DNA of 64,000 bases from Flavonifractor sp. An306. GTDB taxonomy: Bacteria; Bacillota; Clostridia; Oscillospirales; Oscillospiraceae. This document shows, one piece after another, positions 43,696-51,820 of this stretch (position 1 is its first letter; every line of letters starts with the position of its first letter). A program made the position numbers and the translations under genes. The stretch spans positions 59,203 through 123,202 of the forward strand of contig NZ_NFIQ01000001.1 of assembly GCF_002159455.1 (NCBI RefSeq), in the 5' to 3' direction. The notes under the pieces were generated by a model. The model had not been told where the DNA came from and ran no database searches. It saw only the letters and a program-made list of their open reading frames with translations.

Positions 43696-43837
43696 TGTTT
43701 CAAGCCTCCAATGCTCCTGAATTCTGCTTCACAGGATATGGAATCCGCCCCGGTTCTATACAGATTTTGACGGGGGTAAATTTTTCTGCCACGCCGTGCA
43801 AAACCAGAGCAGGGGCGGAGAAAATTTTAAATTCCCC

Positions 43838-43866
43838 TTTACAATGATGCTTTAGTGTGGTAACAT
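43838..43866 (+). promoter_or_regulatory. Promoter of the amino-acid ABC operon
   Basis: TTTACA (43838-43843), 17-base spacer and TAACAT (43861-43866); GGAGG and ATG follow within 45 bases. Confidence 0.6.
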
Positions 43867-43906
43867 ACGAAAGCAACCAAGACATCACTGGTTTGGAGGA
43901 ATGTAC

Positions 43907-44773
43907 ATGAAACGGAAGTTGACTGCTCTGGCCCTTGCGCTGGGCCTGACGTTTACCCTGGCCGCCTGCGGCAACGGCACCACCGGCGGCAACGCCGAGA
44001 CCCCTGCCGGAGGCAACAACGAGAGCCCCGCCCCCGCTGCAGAGTCCAACACCCCCGCCGCCGAGAGCGACCTGGCCTATGTCCAGGACAAGGGCACCCT
44101 GGTGGTGGGCATCACTGAGTTTGATCCCATGGACTACCGGGATGCCGACGGCAACTGGATCGGCTTTGACGCCGACATGGCCAAGGCCTTTGCCGAGAGC
44201 CTGGGGGTGGAGGTCCAGTTCCAGGTTATCGACTGGGACAACAAGGTAATGGAGCTGGACGGCAAGACCATCGACGTGGTGTGGAACGGCATGACCCTCA
44301 CCGACGAGGTCACCTCCGCCATGTCCTGCTCCAACGCCTACTGCAACAACGCCCAGGTGGTGGTGCTCCCCGCCGATCTGGCTGAGGACTACCCCGACGC
44401 CGCCAGCATGAGCGGCCTGAACTTCGCCGTGGAGTCCGGCTCCGCCGGTCAGGCCCAGGCGGAGGCCAACGGCTTCAGCTACACCGAGGTGCTGGATCAG
44501 GCCACCGCCGTGCTGGAGGTCAGCTCCGGTACCGCCGACGCCGCCATCATCGACTCCCTGATGGCGGGGGCCATGGTGGGCGAGGGCACCAGCTACGCCG
44601 ACCTGATCTACACCATCCAGCTCAACAGCGAGGAGTACGGCGTGGGCTTCCGGAAGGGCTCCGACCTGGTGGAGAAGCTGAACCAGTTCTTTGTGGACAG
44701 CTACGCCGACGGTACCATGACCGCCCTGGCCGAGACCTACGGCATCCAGGCCGCCCTCATCCCCCAGGAGTAA
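43907..44773 (+). CDS. Polar amino-acid ABC transporter substrate-binding lipoprotein
   Basis: A 288-residue protein with a lipoprotein signal: hydrophobic stretch then LAAC, with the cysteine near residue 19. A low-complexity Gly/Asn/Pro/Ala linker follows, then a family-3 (HisJ/GlnH-like) binding domain with GTLVVGITEFDPMDYRD and VVWNGMTLTDE. The extracellular lobe would bind a polar amino acid or cystine. GGAGG lies seven bases before ATG 43907. First gene of the SBP-permease-ATPase operon. Confidence 0.94.
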   Translation: MKRKLTALALALGLTFTLAACGNGTTGGNAETPAGGNNESPAPAAESNTPAAESDLAYVQDKGTLVVGITEFDPMDYRDADGNWIGFDADMAKAFAESLGVEVQFQVIDWDNKVMELDGKTIDVVWNGMTLTDEVTSAMSCSNAYCNNAQVVVLPADLAEDYPDAASMSGLNFAVESGSAGQAQAEANGFSYTEVLDQATAVLEVSSGTADAAIIDSLMAGAMVGEGTSYADLIYTIQLNSEEYGVGFRKGSDLVEKLNQFFVDSYADGTMTALAETYGIQAALIPQE

Positions 44774-44792
44774 GACGGATTTCTCACAAGTC

Positions 44793-44828
44793 CCAAAAGC
44801 AGAGAGCGGAGACGTTCTCTGCTTTTGG
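44793..44828 (+). terminator. Hairpin between binding protein and permease, partial terminator
   Basis: A perfect 13-bp stem CCAAAAGCAGAGA/TCTCTGCTTTTGG with an interrupted T stretch after it (GGTTTTA). It probably lowers transcription into the membrane genes so that the binding protein is made in excess, a common arrangement. Confidence 0.65.
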
Positions 44829-44875
44829 CCGGTTTTACCCACTTGAAACACTCTGACTGAAGGTAGGTTCCGCCT

Positions 44876-45547
44876 ATGTTTCTCACGGTCATCGGGGCCC
44901 TGAACGAGGGCTTTCTCCAGACATTGAAGCTGTTCGCGGTCACGCTGATCGGCGCCGTCCCCCTGGGGCTGGTGGTCTCCTTTGGCTCCATGAGCTCCTT
45001 TCCGCCCCTGCGCTGGCTGACCAAAACGGTGGTGTGGATCATCCGGGGCACCCCGCTGATGCTCCAGCTCATCATCATCTTCTACATACCCGGCTACGTG
45101 CTCCCCGGCGGCAGCCCCTGGCCCAGCGGCGAGGCGGGCCGGTTCCTGGCCTCCGCCGTGGCCTTCATCATCAACTACGCCTGCTACTTCTCCGAGATCT
45201 ACCGGGGCGGCATCCAGGGCGTGCCGGTGGGCCAGCAGGAGGCGGGGCAGGTGCTGGGCATGACCCGCAGCCAGATCTTCTTCCATGTCACCCTGCTGCA
45301 GATGGTCAAGCGCATTGTGCCCCCCATGTCCAACGAGATCATCACCCTGGTGAAGGACACCTCCATCGCCCGCATCATCTCCATGCAGGAGATCATCTGG
45401 GCGGGCTACTCCTTCCTGAAGGGCTCCCACGGCTACTCCGGCCTGCTGTGGCCCCTGTTCTTCACCGGCGTGTACTATCTGGTGTTCAACGGGGCCCTCA
45501 CCCTGCTCTTCGGCTGGGTGGAGAAAAAGCTGGACTACTTCCGCTGA
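44876..45547 (+). CDS. Polar amino-acid ABC transporter permease
   Basis: A 223-residue His/Glu/Gln/Arg-type permease with about five transmembrane helices. TLIGAVPLGLVVSFG at the N-terminal side, IIRGTPLMLQLIIIFY, and the EAA-like coupling segment (QQEAGQVLGMTRSQIFF) are diagnostic. It probably forms a homodimer with the ATPase encoded next. Confidence 0.95.
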   Translation: MFLTVIGALNEGFLQTLKLFAVTLIGAVPLGLVVSFGSMSSFPPLRWLTKTVVWIIRGTPLMLQLIIIFYIPGYVLPGGSPWPSGEAGRFLASAVAFIINYACYFSEIYRGGIQGVPVGQQEAGQVLGMTRSQIFFHVTLLQMVKRIVPPMSNEIITLVKDTSIARIISMQEIIWAGYSFLKGSHGYSGLLWPLFFTGVYYLVFNGALTLLFGWVEKKLDYFR

Positions 45548-45561
45548 AAGAAGGTGCTGAG

Positions 45562-46347
45562 ATGGCGATTTTGGAAGTTCAGAACATTGAAAAGCATTTC
45601 GGCGCCACCCGGGTGCTGGAGGATATCAGCTTCTCCCTGGAGCAGGGACAGGCCCTGGCCATTATCGGCTCCTCCGGCTCCGGCAAGACCACCCTGCTGC
45701 GGTGCCTCAACTTTCTGGAGACCCCCAACCAGGGGAAAATTTCCGTGGCTGGCAAGGTGATCTTCGACGCCGCCGACCCCGCCACCCAGCGGGAGAGCGA
45801 GGTGCGCAAAAAGAGGCTCCACTTCGGTATGGTGTTCCAGTCCTTCAACCTGTTTCCCCAGTACACCGCCCTGAAAAACGTCACCCTGGCCAAGGAGCTT
45901 TTGAGCCAGGAGCGGCCCGACTTCAAGCAGAACAAAAAGGCCATTTTGGAGGAGATCCAGGCCGAGGGGCGGGAGCTGCTGCGGAAAATGGGCCTCAGCG
46001 ACCGGGCCAATCACTTCCCCTGCCAGCTCTCCGGCGGCCAGCAGCAGCGGGTGGCCATCGCCCGGGCCCTGGCATTGAAGCCCGATATCCTGTGCTTTGA
46101 CGAGCCCACCTCCGCCCTGGACCCGGAGCTCACCGGGGAGGTGCTGAAGGTGATCCGCTCCCTGGCTGAGCAAAAGACCACCATGATCATCGTCACCCAC
46201 GAGATGGCCTTCGCCCGGGATGTGGCCGACCAGGTGATCTTTATGGACGAGGGGGTTATCGTGGAGCAGGGCGAGGCCCGGCAGGTCATTGAGAATCCCC
46301 GGGAGGAGCGCACCCGGCAGTTTTTGTCCCGCTACGCGGAGAATTGA
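45562..46347 (+). CDS. Polar amino-acid ABC transporter ATP-binding protein
   Basis: A 261-residue ATPase: Walker [11 protein letters not shown] loop [14 protein letters not shown], signature LSGGQQQRV, Walker [16 protein letters not shown] and H loop VTHEM. The FPQYTALKN segment is typical of the GlnQ/HisP family. A 40-residue insertion with [16 protein letters not shown] lies in the helical domain. The ATG at 45562 was chosen because the longer in-frame opening runs back through the permease gene. Confidence 0.95.
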   Translation: MAILEVQNIEKHFGATRVLEDISFSLEQGQALAIIGSSGSGKTTLLRCLNFLETPNQGKISVAGKVIFDAADPATQRESEVRKKRLHFGMVFQSFNLFPQYTALKNVTLAKELLSQERPDFKQNKKAILEEIQAEGRELLRKMGLSDRANHFPCQLSGGQQQRVAIARALALKPDILCFDEPTSALDPELTGEVLKVIRSLAEQKTTMIIVTHEMAFARDVADQVIFMDEGVIVEQGEARQVIENPREERTRQFLSRYAEN

Positions 46348-46356
46348 AAAGAGATC

Positions 46357-46388
46357 AAAAGCGTGGTATCATAGATACCACGCTTTTT
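46357..46388 (+). terminator. Intrinsic terminator of the amino-acid ABC operon
   Basis: AAAAGCGTGGTAT paired with ATACCACGCTTTTTT, small loop and T run. Confidence 0.92.
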
Positions 46389-46411
46389 TGAACGAGGAAG
46401 GAACGGAATAC

Positions 46412-46759
46412 ATGGAGCAGGAACTGTTTTTGCCCGTGCTCTCCCACTTTGAGAACGGGAATTTCTGGACGGCCAGCGGCGGCCGGATGCGCTACCGGGT
46501 GGACCCGGTGAAGGAGGAGGACGTGTGGACCAGCCTGAAGGCCCAGGTGTGGGAGGGGCCCTGGAGTCTGGCCGACAGCACGGTGGAGGAGACCGTCTCC
46601 TTCCCCCTGACCGAGGAGGGGCTGGAGGAGCTGCGGGCCTGGGCCCTGAGCTGGCAGGAGCGGATCAACGCCCGGCCGGCCAGAACCCTGGCCGAGACCA
46701 TCCAGGCCAGGGACGCCCTCCGGCAGGCCAGGCAGGCCCAGGAGGATACCGCCGGGTAA
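46412..46759 (+). CDS. Hypothetical protein, 115 residues
   Basis: No family recognised. The protein is acidic with a helical C-terminal half (LEELRAWALSWQERI, then a Gln/Ala/Arg-rich end) and has no signal peptide or membrane segment. The ATG at 46412 follows GAGGAAGGAACGG. Codon use matches its neighbours. It lies alone between a terminator and the next promoter. Confidence 0.7.
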   Translation: MEQELFLPVLSHFENGNFWTASGGRMRYRVDPVKEEDVWTSLKAQVWEGPWSLADSTVEETVSFPLTEEGLEELRAWALSWQERINARPARTLAETIQARDALRQARQAQEDTAG

Positions 46760-46763
46760 GTGC

Positions 46764-46792
46764 TTGTCAGAGGCGGGGGAACGTGCTATGAT
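46764..46792 (+). promoter_or_regulatory. Promoter candidate for the small zinc-ribbon gene
   Basis: TTGTCA (46764-46769), 17-base spacer and TATGAT (46787-46792), between two small genes. Confidence 0.6.
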
Positions 46793-46831
46793 GGTGACTG
46801 CCAAATAAAGGAGAAAGGCGGCGCTGCGGCC

Positions 46832-47023
46832 ATGACCTGGGGAACCTATTATTTCTTCTATGAATGCCCGAAATGCGGAAAGAAATTCCGCTATGAGCTG
46901 GAATTTGCCTCTGATGAAAACTTCGGCATGTGTCCCGACTGCAAGGTGATGGGCACCTTTGTGGGGGAGACCAAGGACAACAAGCAGGGCGAGGACAAAT
47001 TCGCCGACTATGAGTTTGTATGA
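46832..47023 (+). CDS. Small zinc-ribbon protein
   Basis: A 63-residue protein with two CxxC pairs, CPKC and CPDC, about 20 residues apart, forming a probable zinc ribbon or rubredoxin-like knuckle. The ATG at 46832 is supported by MTWGTYYFFYECPKCGKKF and by the upstream promoter; the ribosome site (AAAGGAGAAAGGCGG) is rather distant. A GTG at 46760 would lie upstream of the promoter -35. Function unknown. Confidence 0.72.
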   Translation: MTWGTYYFFYECPKCGKKFRYELEFASDENFGMCPDCKVMGTFVGETKDNKQGEDKFADYEFV

Positions 47024-47060
47024 AAAAGAACCGGCCTCTCAGAGGCCGGTTCTTTTTTTT
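47024..47060. terminator. Bidirectional intrinsic terminator
   Basis: AAGAACCGGCCTC paired with GAGGCCGGTTCTT, followed by a run of eight T; A-rich on the other side. It lies between convergent genes. Confidence 0.93.
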
Positions 47061-47064
47061 CTTC

Positions 47065-48069
47065 TCAGAAGGAACAGCGGACGATACACGTCAGGGTCTG
47101 CCCGTCCACCGTACAGGTGATGGTGGTGTGTCCGGAGCCCACCGGCTTCACCACGCCGTCGGCGGAGATGGTGGCCACCGAGGTGTCGCCGATACTCCAG
47201 GTGGGGGTGGAGGAGGTGCCTATCACCTTCATCTGTACCGAGGGGTTGTCCTTGGCGGAGAAGGTGAAGTCGGTCTTGTTCAGAGACAGGCTGCCCGAGC
47301 TGGTGGAGCCGCCGGAACTGCCCGAGCTGCTGCTGGAGGTGCCGCTGGTGACCTGGTTGTAGACCAGCACGGTCTGGTCGGCGGCGCCGGGCATGGAGGC
47401 GGTGATGGTGGCGCTGCCCCGCTTGGAGCCGTGGCTCACCTTGCCGTTTTCATCCACCGAGACGATGGACGGGTCGCTGCTGGTCCAGGTGATGGTGCCG
47501 GTGGAGCCGGCGGGCACAAAGGTCACGCGGATGGTGATGGGGTCGGGGTAGCGGTCGGAGAAGGAGAACTCCGTCTTGTCCAGGGTAAAGCCGGTGGCGG
47601 TCTGACCCGCTGGCAGGGTATTGTCAGGGCTGGGCTGGGCCGAAGGCTGGACCGAGGGCTCCACCGGAGCGGCGGAATCCTCCGGGCCGGGGGTCTCGGA
47701 CTCCACCACCGGGGCGGAGCTCTCCGGCGGGACGGAGGAGCCGGGCTCGGTATGGCCCTTGCTCACCAGGGGCATGATGATGGTGAGGACGATGATCACC
47801 GCCGCCACAATCAGGCCCAGGGAGATGACAATGCCTACAATCCGCAGCGGAGACGGGCTGCCGCCATAGCCGCCGCCACGGGTATTGGTGACTAACCGCT
47901 TGCCGCCCCGGGCAGGAGCGGCCTCCTCCTCATAGTCGCCGTCCTCATCGTAGTTCTGTTCTATCTCATCGCAAAAGGGGCAATGCTTATATGTAGAGGA
48001 GTAGTCCTCCCCGCAGTATGGACAGTGGATCATTTTGGGCTGGTCGCCCTTGTTTCTTCTGGATGCCAT
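47065..48069 (-). CDS. Zinc-ribbon membrane protein with two extracellular Big2-like domains
   Basis: A 334-residue protein: N-terminal zinc ribbon (CPYC at about 16-19, CPFC at about 30-33), an acidic stretch, one transmembrane helix (about 75-100), a Ser/Pro/Glu-rich spacer, then two Big2-like immunoglobulin folds (WTSSDPSIVSVDENGKV and WSIGDTSVATISADGVV) separated by a Ser/Gly linker. The cytoplasmic ribbon with outside Ig folds suggests a surface or adhesion protein with an inner sensing end. The ATG at 48069 follows GGAGGG. Confidence 0.82.
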   Translation of the reverse strand: MASRRNKGDQPKMIHCPYCGEDYSSTYKHCPFCDEIEQNYDEDGDYEEEAAPARGGKRLVTNTRGGGYGGSPSPLRIVGIVISLGLIVAAVIIVLTIIMPLVSKGHTEPGSSVPPESSAPVVESETPGPEDSAAPVEPSVQPSAQPSPDNTLPAGQTATGFTLDKTEFSFSDRYPDPITIRVTFVPAGSTGTITWTSSDPSIVSVDENGKVSHGSKRGSATITASMPGAADQTVLVYNQVTSGTSSSSSGSSGGSTSSGSLSLNKTDFTFSAKDNPSVQMKVIGTSSTPTWSIGDTSVATISADGVVKPVGSGHTTITCTVDGQTLTCIVRCSF

Positions 48070-48185
48070 GGGAAATCCCTCCGATCGACATTCTGAGACC
48101 ATTTTACAACGACTGCCTGCCATCCGTCAACGGCGGGGAACAAAATGTAAAGGTTTTTTAATATTTATGTCAACTTCAGCCCGCC

Positions 48186-48214
48186 TTGCGTTACCGGCGG
48201 CAATGGGATATAAT
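48186..48214 (+). promoter_or_regulatory. Promoter of the AAA+ ATPase gene
   Basis: TTGCGT (48186-48191), 17-base spacer and perfect TATAAT (48209-48214), with GGAGG before the ATG at 48250. Confidence 0.7.
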
Positions 48215-48249
48215 ACGGCACAGCAGAGTAAAAACGGAGGTGTGGCGGC

Positions 48250-49665
48250 ATGAAAAGCTCCATCAGCGCCGCGGAGGTACACAGACAATACAGCGAGGGG
48301 GTGTCCGCCTTCCGGCGGCAGATTGCCGACCCCGCCCTGCGGGTGAAGTTTACCCAGCAGGCCGACGTGTTCTTCCGGGCCTGCGCCCTGGGGGTGTGGC
48401 AGCGGGACGGTGCGGCCGTGACCCCCCGGCATGTGGAATACTACAACGCCATTTACGCCAAGGGCAACCCGGCCCCCACGATCCTGTTCTGGGAGCTGTC
48501 GTCGGCGGTGCTGGAGTACCCCGGCTTCAAGCCGCCGGAGTTCTTTGCCCGGATGCGGGCCTGCGACAAAATATCTGGCACCGGCCTGGCCCGGCGGTTC
48601 ATCGACCTGACCACCCTGATGCTGCTGCTCTTCGCGGCGGTGGACGACCAGGTGGGGGAGGCGGAGGCAGGGTTCGTCAATTCCTGCGCCGACGCCCTCT
48701 CCGCCCTGTGCGACAAGGACGGGCTGAAGGGGGAGCGGTCCCCGCTGGACGTGGGGGATTTCGTCACCCAGCGGCCCCAGCCCGCCCAGCCGGAGACGGC
48801 GGAGAAGCCCCAGGAGGCCCCCCAGGCGGAGGAGGAGCCGGCTCCCACCCTGGAGGAGCTGCTGGAGCAGCTGGACGGCCTGTGCGGCCTGGAGAAGGTC
48901 AAGGCCGACGTCAAGAGCCTCATCAACCTGGTGAAGGTGCGCAAGCTCCGGCAGGAACACGGACTGCCCGTGCCCCCCATGAGCCTCCACCTGGTCTTTA
49001 TGGGCAATCCGGGCACCGGCAAGACCACCGTGGCCCGGCTGCTGGCCCAGATCTACAAGGCCATGGGGGTGCTGTCCAAGGGGCAGCTGGTGGAGGTGGA
49101 CCGCTCCGGCCTGGTGGCCGGGTTTGTGGGCCAGACTGCCATCAAGACCGGCGAGGCGGTCCAGAAGGCCCTGGGAGGCGTGCTGTTCATCGACGAGGCC
49201 TATGCCCTGGCCAACCAGGACAACCCCAACGACTTCGGCCGGGAGGCCATCGAGACCCTGCTTAAGGGCATGGAGGACCACCGGGCGGACCTGGTGGTGA
49301 TCGTGGCGGGATACACCGAGCTGATGGACCGGTTTATCCACGCCAACCCCGGCCTGGAGAGCCGCTTCAACAAGTATTTCTACTTTGAGGACTATACCGG
49401 GGACCAGCTGATGGAGATTTTCCGCTCCATGTGCGAGAAGAACGGCTACACCCTGGACGAGAGCGGACAGGCCTGCGCCGCCAGGCTCCTCCACGGCCTG
49501 TACGAGAACCGGGACGAGAACTTTGGCAACGCCCGGGACGTGCGCAACCTGTTCGAGCGGGCGGTGGCCCGGCAGGCCGACCGGGTGGCCGCCCTGGAGC
49601 AGCCGGACAAGGAGGCCCTCATGGCCCTCACCGAGGCCGACCTGCAGGAGAGCCCCCAGGCATGA
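48250..49665 (+). CDS. AAA+ ATPase, CbxX/CfqX/SpoVK family
   Basis: A 471-residue protein. The N-terminal ~190 residues are helical and unassigned, with a Pro/Glu/Ala-rich hinge (about 178-200). The AAA+ domain follows with Walker A GNPGTGKTT, the family segment LVAGFVGQTAIKT, Walker B VLFIDEAYAL, sensor-1 IVAGYTELM and NARDVRNLFERA at the end. SpoVK and Rubisco activase CbbX belong here; in Firmicutes other members have no known task. Rubisco is not seen nearby, so a chaperone or sporulation role is more likely. Confidence 0.9.
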   Translation: MKSSISAAEVHRQYSEGVSAFRRQIADPALRVKFTQQADVFFRACALGVWQRDGAAVTPRHVEYYNAIYAKGNPAPTILFWELSSAVLEYPGFKPPEFFARMRACDKISGTGLARRFIDLTTLMLLLFAAVDDQVGEAEAGFVNSCADALSALCDKDGLKGERSPLDVGDFVTQRPQPAQPETAEKPQEAPQAEEEPAPTLEELLEQLDGLCGLEKVKADVKSLINLVKVRKLRQEHGLPVPPMSLHLVFMGNPGTGKTTVARLLAQIYKAMGVLSKGQLVEVDRSGLVAGFVGQTAIKTGEAVQKALGGVLFIDEAYALANQDNPNDFGREAIETLLKGMEDHRADLVVIVAGYTELMDRFIHANPGLESRFNKYFYFEDYTGDQLMEIFRSMCEKNGYTLDESGQACAARLLHGLYENRDENFGNARDVRNLFERAVARQADRVAALEQPDKEALMALTEADLQESPQA

Positions 49666-49667
49666 CA

Positions 49668-49694
49668 AAACCCCCGCCGCTCCGGCGGGGGTTT
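49668..49694 (+). terminator. Intrinsic terminator after the AAA+ gene
   Basis: AAACCCCCGCCG with CGGCGGGGGTTT and a very short loop. It overlaps the end region of the convergent gene at 49705. Confidence 0.85.
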
Positions 49695-49704
49695 ATGTTT
49701 GCCG

Positions 49705-50151
49705 TTATTGATAGGCGGCGCGCTGTGCGAAGGCCCTGATCCAGGCGTTTAAAAACAGGAGCAGCAGGCCGCCCGACAGGGCGTAGCCGATGGCCCAGAG
49801 TATGTCGGGGGCGAACAGGGCGTACCCAAACAGCATGAGCAGCCCGGCGGCCAGGAAAAACCCGGCTCTGGACGCCTTTGCGCGCCGGGAGAGGCCGGAC
49901 AGGTGAAAGACCTCCAGAGGGTGAATGGAGCGGCCCTTTTCCATCCGGATGCCCGCAAGGAGGGTGCACAGGTTCAGCGCGGCAAGCACCCAGATTGCCA
50001 TGAGCCAGAGAACGGGAATAAACAGCAGGGAGGCCTGGTTGTCGGTTCCTGCTATCCCCCGGCCCATCACGCCGGCGGAGCCGCCAACGAAAAAGCCCCC
50101 GTTGACCAGGGAAACGGCGCACATGGCCGACCAGAATACCCATTTTTTCAT
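49705..50151 (-). CDS. Small integral membrane protein, unknown function
   Basis: A 148-residue protein with four hydrophobic segments, two at each end, and a positively charged loop in the middle (LSRRAKASRAG). No family recognised. The ATG at 50151 follows AAAGGAGGTACC. It is bounded by terminators, so monocistronic. Confidence 0.75.
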   Translation of the reverse strand: MKKWVFWSAMCAVSLVNGGFFVGGSAGVMGRGIAGTDNQASLLFIPVLWLMAIWVLAALNLCTLLAGIRMEKGRSIHPLEVFHLSGLSRRAKASRAGFFLAAGLLMLFGYALFAPDILWAIGYALSGGLLLLFLNAWIRAFAQRAAYQ

Positions 50152-50223
50152 AGCGGTACCTCCTTTACCGCTATCCTATCACCGGGGAGATTGAAAGTCA
50201 ATTGATTTTTATTGAAAAACAAT

Positions 50224-50258
50224 AAAGGCTGCGGACACAGAAGTGTCCGCAGCCTTTT
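50224..50258 (-). terminator. Intrinsic terminator of the polymerase gene
   Basis: AAAGGCTGCGGACAC with GTGTCCGCAGCCTTT and a four-base loop, followed on the minus strand by TATTGTTTTTC. Confidence 0.9.
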
Positions 50259-50266
50259 GCTGTGCG

Positions 50267-51799
50267 TTACGCCTGGGCGGGCTGCTCCGCCTTGGCCAGC
50301 TTGACGCAGGCGGCGATCACGCCGAACAGGAACCAATAGGTGAACATGTTCCGGGGGTAGAACCAGGTGTACTCCGCCAGGCCGATGACCATGATGCCGC
50401 AGAAGGCGCCGATGGCGGCGGCCAGCATCCGGCGCAGCTTGGGATCGGCGGCCCGGAGGGCCTTGACGCCCTTTTTCAGCTGCCACAGCAGCAGGCCCAG
50501 GAAGGACAGGATCCCCCAGATGCCCGTCTCCCCCCACATCTGCAAATAGTTGTTGTGGGTGTGGATGGGGTAGGAGCCGTCAAAGTTGGTGGGATAGGTC
50601 TGGAACACCTTTTTCATGATGTCGCTGCCCAGGCCAACCCCCCGGTGCCAGTAGTCCCGCATCAGGTTGGCGGTGGTGTCGTAGATGGTGAAGCGGTACT
50701 GGGTGGAGGAGTCCTGGGTATTGCCGATGGTGAGGATCCGGTTATAGATGGTCTCCGGCAGGAAGGGGATGGCGGCCAGACCCAGCAGCAGCAGCACCGG
50801 GATCCAGCGCCAGTCCAGCAGAGCCACAAAGACCACCACCGCCAGCGCCAGGCCGATCCAGCTGGCCCGGCCGTAGGTGTAGCCGATGGCCACCACGCCC
50901 AGGACCAGGGAGAGCAGGGAGAGCACCTTCCCCCGCCAGCGGCAGTTGAGGAAGAGGGCCAGGTCCAGAGGCAGCAGCATCTCCAGCTGCTCGGCGAAGT
51001 TGTTGGGGTTGTCAAAGAAGGAGTATACCCGGCCGGGCATACCGGCATTGACCACCATGTCCTGCTGGGAGGGTACCACCTCCACCCCGATATAGCCCTG
51101 ATAACAGCCATACAGGGCGGCCACAGAGAGGCCCAGCACCGCCAAGGATACCATCAGCTGGAGCTGCTCGTACTTGTGCACGGCACTTACCACCACCAGC
51201 ACCAGCAGGAAGCTGGTCAGGTGGAAGGCGAAAAAGCGCATGGACATGCGGGTGGACAGGGAGCCCAGCAGAGCCAGGCAGATGAAGGCCATATAGATGC
51301 TCATATAGGGCCCCAGGGTGTCCAGCTCCAGACGGTAGTGCCGCCGGGAGGCGCTGCCCGCGATGAACAGCGCCGTCAGAGCCACCGCCCCCATCAGGGC
51401 GTAGGTGTTGTTCCAGGAGCTGTGGGGGGCCATCAGCATCACGGTCATGAACAGGCCCAGGAAGAAGAAGGTGGCGCCTCCCAGGGCGGTGAGCAGGCGG
51501 CAGAACAGGCTGTCCTCCCACACCGGTTTCCCCGCCTTCCAGATAACCTTGACGATGGCGCAGGGGATGTTGACAATGGCGGTAAACAGCCGGCAGGACA
51601 GGCTGCTCCCCCAGGCACGGGACACGACCCCCTCCCGCCAGGCGAAGTTCCACAGCACGCTGCCGGACAGCAGTCGGGAAACGCCCCGCTCCAGTCCCCG
51701 GCAGAGGCGGTTGACCCCGCTGTTGGCCGCGGCCCCCTTCAGGCCCAGCCAGATGGACAGGAAGAACCGCAGAACGTAACTACTTTCGGTAATTGCCAT
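50267..51799 (-). CDS. O-antigen ligase / polysaccharide polymerase family membrane protein (Wzy/WaaL-like)
   Basis: A 510-residue protein with about twelve transmembrane helices and a large external loop (about 360-430) containing YRFTIYDTTANLMRDYWHRGVG and YPIHTHNNYLQMWGETG in shorter segments; HxHNxxLQ is the conserved Wzy_C motif for these enzymes. The N-terminal ~90 residues are an amphipathic extension. It probably polymerises or ligates surface glycans. The ATG at 51799 follows AAAGGAA. It is followed upstream by a glycosyltransferase gene 21 bases away, so both form an operon. Confidence 0.87.
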   Translation of the reverse strand: MAITESSYVLRFFLSIWLGLKGAAANSGVNRLCRGLERGVSRLLSGSVLWNFAWREGVVSRAWGSSLSCRLFTAIVNIPCAIVKVIWKAGKPVWEDSLFCRLLTALGGATFFFLGLFMTVMLMAPHSSWNNTYALMGAVALTALFIAGSASRRHYRLELDTLGPYMSIYMAFICLALLGSLSTRMSMRFFAFHLTSFLLVLVVVSAVHKYEQLQLMVSLAVLGLSVAALYGCYQGYIGVEVVPSQQDMVVNAGMPGRVYSFFDNPNNFAEQLEMLLPLDLALFLNCRWRGKVLSLLSLVLGVVAIGYTYGRASWIGLALAVVVFVALLDWRWIPVLLLLGLAAIPFLPETIYNRILTIGNTQDSSTQYRFTIYDTTANLMRDYWHRGVGLGSDIMKKVFQTYPTNFDGSYPIHTHNNYLQMWGETGIWGILSFLGLLLWQLKKGVKALRAADPKLRRMLAAAIGAFCGIMVIGLAEYTWFYPRNMFTYWFLFGVIAACVKLAKAEQPAQA

Positions 51800-51820
51800 A
51801 GTATAAATTCCTTTTTGCAA

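Noticed and set aside
48250..49665. Rubisco activase (CbbX)
   Set aside because: The AAA+ domain is of that family, but no Rubisco or Calvin-cycle genes are nearby and SpoVK-like proteins are common in spore formers.
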